Positions 1 to 11,600 of a DNA stretch of 64,000 bases are shown piece after piece. Position 1 is the stretch's first letter; every line of letters begins with the position of its first letter. Both the position numbers and the translations under genes were made by a program. The notes beneath the pieces are model-generated. The model was given only the letters and a program-made list of their open reading frames with translations, ran no database searches and was not told the origin of the DNA. Where the stretch lies: contig CM067590.1 in NCBI GenBank assembly GCA_034336665.1, positions 62,001 to 126,000 on the forward strand. The letters run 5' to 3'. This DNA is from Luscinia megarhynchos (Eukaryota > Chordata > Aves > Passeriformes > Turdidae).

Positions 1-219
1 CCCTATTCCATCCCATCCCGATCCCAATTCTTGTCCCCATTCCCATCTCTGTCCCCTGTGCCTTGCCCCCATCCCGAGGGACTCAGGAGCACTGTTGCCA
101 TCCCTGTCCCCATCCCTGTCCCTGTCCCTATCTCTGTCCCTGTCCCGTGTCCCCATCCCCTGTCCCGTGTCCCCTGTCCCATGTCCCTGTCCCTGTCCCT
201 GTCCCCGTCCCCTGTCCTC

Positions 220-1060
220 GTCCCTGTCCTCACCTGCAGCACAGTGCCAGACTCAGCCCACTGCAGCGGGACACGGGGCTCACTGGGACTGTCCCCATCC
301 CCGCCCCCTGTCCCATCATGTGTCCTCATCCCTGTCCACTGTCCCCATCCCCTGTCTCTGTCCCTGTCCCCGTCCCCCGTCCCTGTCCCACCTGCAGCGC
401 AGCGCCAGCCACAGCCCGCTGCAGCGGGACAAGGGGCTCACTGGGACTGTACCCATCCCTGTGCTCCGTCCCTGTCCCCATCTCCATCCCTGTCCCTGTC
501 CCCTCCCCCGTCCCTGTCCCTCGTCCCCACCTGCAGCGCGAAGCGCCAGTCGCAGTCCGCTGCATCGGGACAAGGGGCTCACTGGGACTGTCCCCATCCC
601 CGTCCCCATCCCTGTCCCTGTCCTCTCCCCCACCTGCAGCGCAGTGCCAGCAGCAGTCCGCTGCATCGGGACAAGGGGCTCACTGGGACTGTCCCCATCC
701 ACGTCCCCATCCCTGTCCCTGTCCCCCTCCCCACCTGCAGCGCAGTGCCAGCCGCAGCCCGCTGCAGCAGGACAAGGGGTTCACTGGGACTGTCCCCATC
801 CACGTCCCCATCCCCCTCCCCACCTGCAGCGCAGCGCCAGCCGCAGCCCGCTGCAGCAGGACAAGGGGTTCACTGGGACTGTCCCCATCCCCGTCCCCAT
901 CCCTGTCCCTGTCCCCCTCCCCACCTGCAGCGCAGCGCCAGCCACAGCCCGCTGCAGCAGGACAAGGGGCTCACTGGGACTGTCCCCATCCCCGTCCCCA
1001 TCCCTGTCCCTGTCCCCCTCCCCACCTGCAGCGCAGCGCCAGCCGCAGCCCGCTGCAGCG
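220..1060 (-). repeat. Array of about 100-bp units carrying the USHBP1 exon end and donor
   Basis: The last 35 or so bases of USHBP1 exon 1166-1026, with its GT donor, recur in tandem. Donor-side copies begin near 231, 389, 529, 631, 732, 821 and 922, and the genuine one is near 1023. Units also contain a pyrimidine-rich stretch ending in CTGCAG upstream of the exon-like part. The rest of each unit is (TCCCTG/TCCCCA)n-like. Bases 1-219 are the same pyrimidine-rich simple sequence; I see no further exon there. Confidence 0.85.
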
Positions 1061-3151
1061 GGACTCTCTCAGCCCGAGCTCCATGCTCAGCCGCTCCGCC
1101 TCGCCCTTGCACTCGCCCAGTGCGGCCACCAGCTCGCGGTTCGCGTCCTGCAGCCTGGCCAGGACCCTGCGCCCCACCCGTGCCTCAGTTTCCCCTCGGT
1201 GAGGGGCTCGGGGGGGACTCACCCCTCCCCTGGGAGGACTCAGGAACTCACCCTCGCAGCTGCTGCAGCCGCTCCTCCTGCTCCGGGCTGGGCCCCACCG
1301 AGGGCTGGGGGGACAGTGGGGCCTGGGGATGGCGGGAGAGGGGCTGCACGTCATGGGGTGCAGCCCGAGGGGTTTTATCCCGGGGGGGTCCATCCCATGT
1401 GGTTCAGAGCCTGGGAACTCGATCCCGTGGGGCTTTTACCCTGGGGGTCTCCATCTCACGGGGTTTTATCCCAAGGGGCTCCATCCCATGGGATTTTATG
1501 GGGCTGCATCCCGTGGGGTTTTATCCCGGGGGAGGCCGAGCATTGTCACCAGCCCGGGTGACATCCTACAGAGGGGACACCAGAGCCCCGTGCCAGGGCA
1601 GAACCCACCCCGTGCCCCAGCCCCGCACTCACCCTCTGCCTCGGGGGGCTGCTGGGCACGCGGGTGTCACCAAGCCCGGGGGTGTCACCAATCCCGGGAA
1701 TGTCACCGAGCCCGGGGCCGTCACTGACCCCGGGGGTGTCACCCAGCCTGGGGGTGTCGCCGGTCCCAGAGGTGTCGCCAGTCCTGGGAGTGTCACTGAG
1801 CCCGGGTGTGTCGCTGACCTCAGCACCGTCACCAATCCCAGAGGTGTCGCCGGTCCCGGGGGTGTCACCAACTCCACAAGTGTCACCAGCCCCGGGGATG
1901 TCACTGCCAGACCCCCCCGGCTCCTCCAGCCTGGCCAGAGCCTCCCGCAGGTCCCGCACCTTGAACCGGACACCGGGCTCAGCCCCGGGGGCGCTCTGGT
2001 GACACCCCGAGGGTGGCACCCGGTGACATGCCCAGGGTGGCACCCTCTGCCCCGCCCCGCACCCACCTTGCCCTGTAGCCGCTCCCGCTCGCCCCGCAGC
2101 GCCCGCAGCGCGGCCGTGGCCTGACCCAGCTCCTCGTCCCGTTGCCCCAGGGCTGCCCGCAGGCTCGTGTTCCTCGCCGCGGCAGCCGCCAGCTCCTCCG
2201 GTAGCCCCTGGGCCGCAGCCAGCTCCTCCGGTAGCCCCTGGGCCACCGCCAGCTCGGGCCACCAGCGGCGAGCCCAGCGTGGTGTCCGGCTCAGCTCCTC
2301 CAGGCTCTGGCAATGCCAGGTCGGTCACTCCGTGCCCACCCCGCCCCCGTGGGCACCGCGGCCGCGGCGTGGCTCACCTTGATCGCTCGGTGCCAGCCAG
2401 GGGCGGGCAGTGGCCACGCCGGTGGCCGCCGGTGGCGAGAGAAAACGGCGCGTTCCAGGGAGCTGACGGCGTGCTGGAGGCGCTCGAAGAGATCCGGGCT
2501 GCCCGCTAGGGACGGCGACAGCGACACCATCAGGGGTGGCACAGGTGTGGTGGAACAGGTGTGGCACGGAACGCATCGCTCACTGTCCGGGCCGGGGCTG
2601 GCAGCGGGGACAGCGGCGACAGAAGCGACAGTGGTGGTGGCAGCCCAGCCGTCCTCATCCTCCCTGCGCGGTGATGAAGGGCACAGAGAGGGGTGGCACA
2701 GTCACAGTGCCCCTGCTGCCTCAGTGTCCCCTGGGTCCTGCTGTCCCCTCAGTCCCGGTGTCTCCTCGGTGACCCCTCAGTCCCGGTGTCCCTTCGCTCC
2801 CAGTGTCCCCTCACTGTCCCCACAATCCCGGTGTCCCCTCGGTCCCCGCACGGTCCCTGTACCTGCCGAGGCGTTGCTGTCGCCACTGCTGTCGCGAGGC
2901 CACTCCTGCCAGCAGCGGGATGTCCTCGGTGTCACCGGCCACGTCCTCCTCATCATCCTCATCCTCCTCATCCTCTTCATCCTCCTCCTCACGCGGGGAC
3001 AGGGACGGGGTGTCGGGGTCAGAGCGGGTGGCACCCACGGGGCTTTCCTGGCACAGGGATGAACTTTGGCCACCAGCCCGGCCCACCTGGCCCCCTGCCC
3101 GGCCCGGTGTCCGTGTGGGGTCAGTCCCGGGTGTCCGCTCACCTCCTCCAT
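1026..3151 (-). CDS. USHBP1: USHBP1 (harmonin-binding coiled-coil protein), 5' two thirds in window
   Basis: USHBP1 is a cytoplasmic coiled-coil protein, MCC-like, known in mammals to bind the Usher protein harmonin (USH1C). I place eight minus-strand exons: 3151-3143, 3047-2863, 2663-2584, 2505-2378, 2306-2067, 1995-1633, 1304-1252 and 1166-1026. Phases run through all of them, giving about 399 codons. Recognisable parts: an acidic stretch of Glu/Asp in 2863-3047; [15 protein letters not shown] in 2378-2505, matching human DVFQTLQHTLSSLE; a heptad-like segment with [16 protein letters not shown] in 2067-2306; a hexapeptide repeat in 1633-1995; and LQQLRG then LSMELGLRE in the last two exons, matching human MEQLRG and LSMQLGQRE. 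The ATG at 3151 is followed after three codons by a donor and is the most likely start, but a further upstream start is possible. The C-terminal half, with the PDZ-binding tail, is not in the window. Divergent to BABAM1 as in human. Confidence 0.85.
1340..1545. repeat. Short minisatellite in USHBP1 intron
   Basis: Units of roughly 25-30 bp built around 'ggggttttatcccggg' lie between USHBP1 exons 1304-1252 and 1995-1633. No exon is seen in it. Confidence 0.7.
1655..1915 (-). repeat. Coding 18-bp minisatellite inside USHBP1
   Basis: About 13-14 units of 18 bp encode a degenerate hexapeptide of type [12 protein letters not shown] on the minus strand. The array stays open and in frame through exon 1995-1633 and ends just before the donor at 1632. 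The mammalian protein has no such stretch that I recall at this position, where a short linker follows the first coiled coil. Confidence 0.8.
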
Positions 3152-3164
3152 GCCGGGATCGTCC

Positions 3165-4640
3165 TGCCCGTGGCTCCCAGGGCTCCCAGCACGTCCTGGT
3201 TCCAAACTGGGGGTCCCAGTAGGTCCCGGTTCCAAATTGGGGCTCCCAGCACGTCCCAGTTCCACACCGAGGGTCCCAGTAGGTCCCGGTCCTATCTCGG
3301 GGTTCCCGTTCTATCCCAGTTCCCTCCCAGGATCCCATTCTCTCCCAGTTCCCCCCGCCCCCGCCATTATCTGTCCCAGTTCCATCCCGGTTCCATCCCA
3401 TTATCCCGTTCCATCCCAGGTTCCCGTTTCATCCCGGTTCCATCCCCGGGTTCCGGGCACATCCCAGTTCCACCCCTGCAGGCCCAGTTCCGCACCGAGG
3501 GTCTCGCTCTATCCCGGGGTTCCCGTTCTCTCCTGGTCCCCCCAGCCCATCCCAGTTCTCTCCCAGTTCCGTCCCAGTTCTCTCCCAGTTCCCCCCTCCC
3601 GGCACGTCCCAGTTCTGTCCCGGTTCTGTCCCAGTTCTCCACTCAGTGCCCCCCCAGTTCCCCCAGCCCAAATTCCGGCACCTCCTGGTGGTTCTGGCTG
3701 TGCCTCCGTCCTCCCCCAGCCTGTCCCGGTTCTGTCCCAGTTCAGTCCCGGTTCAGGTTCTGTCCCAGTTCTGTTCCCGTTCAGACCCGGTTCAGTCCCG
3801 GCTTTGTCCCGGCTCTGTCCCGGCTCTGTCCCAGTTCAGTCCCGGTTCAGTCCCGGTTCTGTCCCGGTTCTGTCCCGGTTCCGTCCCGGTTCTGTCCCGG
3901 TTCTGTCCCGGTTCCCCCAACCTGAACCCCGGCCCCTCCCGGCGGTTCCGGTTGTGCCTCCGGCCTCTCCCGGTTCCTGCCGGGATTTCCTTTTCCTTTG
4001 CCCGCTGAGCTGTCGCGGCTTGGAGGGACAGAGGGGCCCTTTTGGGGTGCTCTGCCCCTCAAAATCCCTCTCTGAAACCCCCCCCTCAAAAAATCCCCCC
4101 AAAATCCTCCCCGAAAATCTCCCAAACCTCCCCAAAACCCCCCCAAAAATCCCCCCTCAAAAAAACCCCAAAAATCCGCCCCAAAACCCCCAGAACCCCC
4201 CAAAATCCCCAAGAACCCCCAAAAAACCCCAAACCCCCTCCCAAAACCCTCTAAAACTATCTCAAAGTCTCCCCAAAAAACGCCCCAAAAATCCCCCACA
4301 ATCTCCCCCCAAAAGACCCCAAAATCGCCCCAACTGTCCCAGAACACTTTTGGGGTGCACAGGAGAATTTGGGGGCGCTGGGAGGAGTTCGGGGTGCTGT
4401 GAGAAGTAAGGGAGGTTTTGGGGTGCTGAGGGGGGATTTGGGGTGCAGGTGGATATTTGGGGTGTAGTTTTTGAGGTACACACGATATTTGGGGTGCAGG
4501 TGGATATTTGGGGTGCAGTTTTTGAGGCACACACGATATTTGGGGCGCAGGTGGATATGTGAAGTGCAGTTCATGGGAGTACACACGATATTTGGAGTGC
4601 AGGAAGCAGTTTCTGGGGGCTCACACGATGTTTGGGGCAC
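3165..4640. repeat. Intergenic minisatellites between USHBP1 and BABAM1
   Basis: Three arrays follow one another. From 3165 to 3920 units read like 'cccggttctgtcccagttc'. From 4050 to 4360 the sequence is C/A-rich (ccccaaaaatcc). From 4420 to 4640 units of about 57 bp contain 'ggatatttggggtgcag' and 'cacacgatatttgg'. USHBP1 5' untranslated exons may lie here, but I cannot place them. Confidence 0.7.
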
Positions 4641-4708
4641 AGCGGGGTTTCGAGGAGCATTTGTGGGCGGGGGGCGGTGTTCGGGGACGTTGCCGGGGGT
4701 CCCGAGGG

Positions 4709-4996
4709 ACTACAACTCCCAGCAGCCTCCGCGCTGACCACTTCCGGCGGAACTGGGCGGGGTGAGCGCGGGTAACTCGGGGAGTTTTGTGGGGTTTTAG
4801 GGGATCGGGGGCGAACATGAACAGGGAGAACGTGGGGAAGGGGGCTTCATGAGGGGATGGGGGCTGGGGGCGGCGTTCAGAGCTCGGGGGTCCCCCGTAT
4901 GTTGGCAGCCGGACACCTGAGTGACTACAACTCCCAGCATCCTCCGCGCGCCGCCACTTCCCGCGGGACGGGGCGGGGCCAGAGCGGCGGCGGGCG
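4709..4996 (+). promoter_or_regulatory. Duplicated BABAM1 promoter/5' exon with two ZNF143-type sites
   Basis: The 16-mer ACTACAACTCCCAGCA, the core of the ZNF143/THAP11 (SBS) site, occurs at 4709-4724 and again at 4924-4939. Each is followed by CCTCCGCGC, a CACTTCC-type ETS-like core, GGGCGGGG and a GTGAGCGCGG donor (second donor at 4997). The unit, about 215 bp, is therefore duplicated with its probable first exon end. It lies between the divergent genes USHBP1 and BABAM1 and may serve both. Transcription starts are not visible. Confidence 0.7.
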
Positions 4997-5214
4997 GTGA
5001 GCGCGGAGGGCTCGGGGGTTTTGGGGGATTCAGGGGGGTTTTGGGGGTCGGGGGCGAACACGAACGGGCAGGAGCGCGGGGAAGGGAGGGCGGGAAGAGA
5101 TGGGGGCGTGGGACGGGGGATGCGTGGAAAAGGGGGTGCAGGGAATGAGGGGTGTGGGAGGAGGGTGAGGGGTCAGCAAGGGGGTCCGAGGAATGGGGGG
5201 ACGCCCCCTGACTC

Positions 5215-5600
5215 TGTGGAGCTCTTGACCCCGCACCGGGACCCCCTGAACCCCCCCGATTTTTGAGGTCACAGCCACAGCGGGACCCCCCCAAACCCGC
5301 TGATTTTTGGGGTCACAGCCCCCACTGTACCCCGATTTTAGGGTCCCTGAGCCCCCGAATTTGGGGCTCCCTGACCCCCTGATTTTCATGTCCCAGCCAC
5401 ACCATGACCCCCATTTTCTGGTGCCAGCCCCCCGTACCCCAATTTTGAGGCCCCTGACCCCCAGGACCCCCTGACCCTCTGATGTTAGGCTCCCAGCCCC
5501 CCTGACCCCCCCCCCGAATTTGGGCTTCCTGACCCCCTGATTTTCACGTCCCAGCCACACCGCCACCCCCATTTTTGCGCTACCACCCCCCGCCCCGCAT
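5215..5600 (+). repeat. Repeats and duplicated acceptor upstream of BABAM1 coding exon 1
   Basis: Degenerate units like 'ccccgatttttggggtcacagcc' run up to the coding exon. The piece 'gattttcatgtcccagccacacc' type sequence occurs near 5381 and 5531; the second copy gives the likely acceptor near 5555 for the exon containing the ATG at 5621. Confidence 0.55.
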
Positions 5601-5620
5601 TTTTCGGGGTGCCGCTCCCC

Positions 5621-8600
5621 ATGGACACCCCGGAGCCGGGCAGCGCTGCCGAGGATGAGGAGGAGAAGGTGCCCGAGCTCCGGCCCCGCACTCGCTCGAA
5701 CCCCGAGGGCGCCGAGGACCGCGGCCAGCCCGGGGTGGGCAAGCGCAGCGAGGGCGAGGGCGAGGCGGCGAGCGCGGGGCACAGCCCGCAGGGCAGCGCC
5801 GCCCCGGGCACCGCCTGGCACGGAGCGGCCGAGGTGCAGGTGAAAACACCCCGCGTCAACTGCCCCGAGAAGGTGGTGAGCGACTGGGAGCACTGGGAGG
5901 GGCTGGGAGGGAAGTGGTGGGGGGAGTGGGGGACACTGGAAGCGACTGGGAGGGGAGTGGAGGGCAGTGGGTTGGACTGGGAGAGCTGTGGGAAGGGACT
6001 GGGAGCGACTGGGAGGGGATGGGAAGGGATTTGGCGGCACTGAGAGGGACTGAGAGAGACTGGGAGGGAATCAGGGAGGGAGTGGGGGGGTAGTGGGAGG
6101 GACTGGGAGCGACTGGGAGGGGAAGTGGGAGGGGATTGGGGGGGATGGGGAGGCACTAGGAGGGACTGGGAGGGCATGGGAAGAGATTTGGGGACACGGG
6201 GGAGGGGCTGGGAGGGGAATGGGGGGATTGGGGGGGACTGGGAGGGATTGGGATGAACTGGGAGGGGATTGGAGGGCACTGGGAGGGACTGGAATGGCAT
6301 TGGGAAGGACTGGGAAGGGGGTGGGAGGGGACTAGGGGGACTGGGCTGCTCTGGGAGGGGAATGGGTGGTGAATGGGGGGCCCTGGAAAGGACTAGGATG
6401 GACTGGGAGAGGGTGGGGGGGACTGGGAGGGGATTGGGGAGGATTGGGCAACACTGGGAGGAGATTGGAGGGGACTGGGGAAGGGAATGGGGATGGACTG
6501 GGAGGGAAATGGGGAGGACTGGGGGATACTGGGGGCATACTGGGAAGGTACTGGTCACACTGGGAGGTTACTGGGGATACTGGGGGGGTTCCTGGGGTCC
6601 CCCCCGCTCTGAGCTGTGCTCTCCCCAGATCATCTGCCTGGACCTGGCCGAGGAGATGGCGCTGCCCAAACTGGAGTCCTTCAACGGGTCAGTGGGGGCT
6701 GGGGGCAGTGCCAGGGGTGGGAGTCAGTGCCAGGGTTGGTTTTGTGGTTTTTGGGGTGCCCTGACCCTGCCCTGGGTGCCAGGTGTGGTTTTGGGGTGCC
6801 AGGTGAGGTTTTGGGGGTTTTTTGGGGCTCCCTGACCGTGCCCCGCATGCCAGGTGAGGTTTTTGGGGTTTTTTTGGGGGTGTTTTTTTGGTATTTTTGG
6901 GCTCCCTGACCTTGCCCCCAGTGCCAGGTGTAGGTTTTGGGGGTTTTTTGGGGTTCTTTTTGGGTTTTTTGGGGCTCCCTGACCCTGCCCCGCTCCAGGT
7001 AAGGTTGATGGGGTGCCAGGTGTGTTTTTTGGGTTGTTTTGGGGTGTTTTTGGGCTCCCTGACCCCGCCCCACTCCAGGTGAGGTTGATGTGGGTGCCAG
7101 GTGTGGTTTTTGGGGGTTTTTTAGGTGTTTTTGGGGCTCCCTGACCCCACCCCTCGCCAGGTGAGGTTTTTGGGGGTTTCTTGGGGGTGTTTTGGTGTTT
7201 TTGGGGCTCCCTGACCCCACCTTCCTGCCAGGTGAGGTCTTTTGGGGGGTTTTTTTGGGGTGTTTTTTGGGGGTTTTTGGGGCTCCCTGACCCCGCCCCC
7301 CGCTCCAGGTGCCGCAGCAATGCTCTGACCGTGTCGCAGAAGATGATCGAGATGTTCGTCAGGACCAAACACAAAATCGACAAAAGCCACGAGTTCGCCC
7401 TGGTGGTGGTGAACAACGACGCCACCTGGGTATGGGGGACAGGGACAGGGACGGAGGACAGGGACGGGGACAGGGACCTGGGGACGGGGGGCATGGAGGG
7501 CGTGGGGACAGGGGCAGGGGGACAGGGATGGGGGACAGGGACATGGGGACGGGGGGGCATGGAGGGCGTGGGGACAGGGACAGGGGGACATGGGACATGG
7601 GGACAGGAAGAGGAGGGGGACATGGGGACAGGGACATGGGGGGCATGGGGATAGGGACATGGGGACGGGGGGGCATGGAGGGTGTTGGGACAGGGGGACA
7701 GGGACATGGGGACACAGGGACATGGGGACAGGGGGGGGCATAGAGGGCATGGGGGGACAGGAGGGGCACAGGGACAGGGACAGGAGGAATAGGAACAGGG
7801 GGGACACAAGGGCAGGGATGGCCATGGAGACAAGAGTGGGCACAGGGGGGGACACAGGGGTCACATGAGGGAGGACATGGGGACAAGGGGGGACAGGAGT
7901 GGGCACAGGGGCACTGGGGGAGACACAGGGACATGAGGGGGGACATGGGGACAGGGGGACAGGGGGCACTGGGGGGGCACAGGGACATGAAGGGGGCACG
8001 GGGATAGGGGGGACAGGGATGGACATGGGGACAGGGACATGGGGGGACAGGGGCAGGAGTGGAGCACGAGGATAGGGGGGGACAGGGACAGAGGGACAGG
8101 GGGACACGAGGACAGGGATGGGCTGTAGGAGAGAGGGACAGGGACGGGTATGGGCACAGGGGGCCATGGGGGACACCGGCAGGGATGGGCACAGGAGTGG
8201 CACAGGGTCACGGGGACAGGGTTGGGGGACATGGGCACAGGAGTGGGCATGGGGAGGCATGAGGGACACGAGGACGGGTTTGGACACAGGGGGGACATGG
8301 GGGGGACACGAGGGACAGGGATGGGCACAGGGGGCAGGAGTGGGCCCAGGGGCACTGGGGGGACACAGGGACATGAGGGGTCGTGGGGATAGGGGGACAG
8401 GGATGGACACAGGGACAGGGACATGGGGACAGGGGGGACAGGGTTGGGGGACATGAGGATAGGGATGGGCACAGGGATGGGGACAGGGAATGGGCTCGGG
8501 GCTGGTGCGAGCTCAGTGCCACCCCGGTCCCCTCCCTGTCCCCCCCGTGTCCCCGCAGCTCTCGGGCTTCACCTCAGACCCACGGGAGGTTTGCAGCTGC

Positions 8601-11600
8601 CTCTACGACCTGGACACTGTCGTGTGCCAATCCTTCAGTATCCTGGGGGCCACCGGGTGGCATTGGGGTGTCCTGGGTGACATTGGTGTCACTGGGGTGT
8701 CCTGGGTGCCATCAGGGCCGCTGAGATGTCCTGGGTGCCTTTGGGATGTTGTGGGTGGCATGGGTGTCCCTTAGGTGCCACTGGGGTGTCCTGGGTGTCA
8801 CCAAGGTCCCTTGGATGCCATCGGGGTGCCACCCTGAGCCCTCCTCATGCCCACCCATCAAACCCCTGATTTTTTGAGGGGTTTTGCCCCAATCTTAGTG
8901 CCATTGCCACCTCAAGGGCTGTGCCAGTGTGTCCCAGGGGGGTGTCACAGGTGTCCCTGGGGTGTCACAGGTGTCCCAGGGGTGGCACAAGTGTCCCAGG
9001 GGTCGCCAGGAGTGACACAGGTGCTGGTGCCAGCCTTGACCCCCGCTCAGATCTGGATGGGCTCTTCAACCTCATGTGAGCACCGGGGGGATCTGGGGCT
9101 TCCAGAAGATTCTGGGGGGGCAGCAGGGGCTGGGGGGGCCAGGACAGAGTGGCACCCTGACCTGTGTCCCCTGAGCCTGGGTGCCACCCTGTCCCCATGG
9201 GTGCCTCCTTGTGCCCTCACCCTGTGGGTGCCACCCTGTCCCTGACCCTTGACCCTGTGGGTGCCTCCCTGTCCCCACAAGTGCCACTTTGACCCTGTAG
9301 GTGTCCCCCGTCCCTATCCCATGTCCCCATGGGTGTCCCCTGTCCTCTGTCCACTGTCCACTGACACCCTGTCCTCATTGGTACCACCCTGTCCCCGTCC
9401 CTATTCCCGGTGTCTCTGTCCCCATGATGTCACTCTGTCCCTGTCCCCATTGATGTCACTCTGTCCTCCCCACTATCACCCTGTCCCTGTCCCCATTGGT
9501 GTCACTCTGTCCCTGTCCCCACTGTCACCCTGTCCCTCTCCCTGTCCCCTGTCCTGTCCCCACTGTCACCCTGTCTCTGTCCCCACTGGTGTCACTCAGT
9601 CCCTGTCCCTGTCCCTCCCAGCTAGCAGAAGGTGGATTTGCCAGTCACTGACAATGTCCAGACCATCCCTGTCCCTATCCTCACTGTGACTCAGTCCCCA
9701 TTGGTGTCACTCTGTCCCTGTCCCCATTGGTGTCACTCTGTCCCTGTCCCCACGGTCACCCTGTCCCTGTCCCCCCCCATTGGTGTCGCTCTGTCCCTGT
9801 CCCCACTGTCACTCTGTCCCTGTCCCCATTGGTGTCGCTCTGTCCCCAGCCAGCAGAAGGTGGATTTGCCAGTCACAGACAATGTCCAGACCATCCCGCC
9901 GCCGTTCGTGGTCAGAACCATCCTGGTGTTGGGGCGCCCGCGCTGCCAGCCCCAGTTCTGCGGGGGCGAGCACGTCAAGGTCAGGGTGCATGCAGCCCTG
10001 AAAATTCCACCCTGAAATCCTGGAACTGACACCCAAAATCCTGGAACTGACACCCAAAATCACAAAACTGACACCCAAAATCCTGGAAATGACACCCCAA
10101 AATCACGAAACTGACACCCAAAATCACAAAACTTGACACCCCAATTCCCAGAAATGATGCCCCAAAATCCCGAACTGACACCCAAAATCCTGAAACTTCC
10201 ACCCCAAAATCCCAAAATTTCACCCAAAACCTCCACATTTACACCCAAAATCCCCACATTTCCAATCAAAATCTCTCATTTCCACCCAAAAGTCCTTCTA
10301 TTTCCACCCAAAATCTCATTTCTATCCAAAATCCCGAAACTTCCACTCAAAATCCCAAAACTTCCACTCAAAATCCCAAAACTTCCACTCAACATCCCAA
10401 AACTTGCATCCAGAATCCCAAAACTGCCACCCAAAATCCTGAAGCTGCTGCCCAAAATACCAAAATTTCCACCTAAAATCACAAAACTGCCACCCAAAAT
10501 CCACACATTTACACCCAAAATCCTCCATTTCCACACAAAATCCCTTCATTTCCACCCCAAATCCCAAAATTTCCCCCCAAAATCCCCACACATCCTGGAA
10601 TTTCCACCCAAAATCACAAAATTTCCACCCAAAATCACAAAATTTCCACCCAAAATCTTTAATTTACACGCAAACCTCTGATTTCTTCCTAAAATCCCGA
10701 AATTTGCACCCCAAACCCCCCAAAATTCCCCCAATTTTCCCTCAAATCCCCCCAAACTCCTTTTTTTCCCCCAAATTCCCATTTTTCCCCCAGAAGTTGC
10801 TGCAGTGCCCATATTTTTTCTTCGATGTTGTTTACATCCACAACGGGCAGGACGAGAAGGAGGACGAGGGCAGCTGGAAGGTGAAGGGGGCCCCAAATCC
10901 CCAAAATTTACCCCCAAATCCACCCAAAATTTACCCCAAAATCCCCCCAAATTTAATCCCAAAGTCCCCCAAATTTACCCCAAAATCCACCCCAAATTTG
11001 CCTCCAAATCCACCTGAATTTACCCCAAAATCCACCTGAATTTACCTGAAAATCCTCCAGAATTTAATCCAAAATCCACCTGAGTTTACCCCCAAATCCA
11101 CCTGAATTAACCCTAAAATTTATCCCAAATTTACCCCAAAATCCCCCAAATTTGCCCCAAAATCCACCCCAAATTTTCCCCACATGCTCCAAATTTACCT
11201 CCAAATTTACCACAAAATCCACCTGAATTTACCTCAAAATCCCCCCGAATTTGTCTTTGAAATCCCCCAAATTTACCCCAAAATTCCCCATTTCCACCCC
11301 AAATCTCTCCTTTTGGGGTAGAACGGGGGCAAATGGAGGAACAAAAGGAGGGAATTTGGGGGAAATTTTGGGGGAAATGGTGGGGGCAAAATTAAGGGAT
11401 TTTGAGGCAAAATAAGGGGGAATTTGGGAATTTTGGGGCAGAGTGGGGGGCAAAAGGAGATTTTGGGGGGAATTTTGGGATGGAGTGGGGAAATTTTGGG
11501 GGAAATGGGGGACAAAAGGAAGGGAATTTGAGGGGAATTTGGGGCAGAATGGGAGAAAAAGGAGGGAATTTTGGGGCATTTTTGGGACAGAATGAGGGGG

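Noticed and set aside
31..2124. 697-codon plus-strand open frame opposite USHBP1
   Set aside because: Begins at TTG, is made of repeat-derived Pro/Ser/Cys peptide, and lies antisense to recognisable USHBP1 exons.
5621..5875. Start of BABAM1 at CTG 5609
   Set aside because: ATG at 5621 gives the acidic N-terminus expected of the family; the upstream four codons are not supported.
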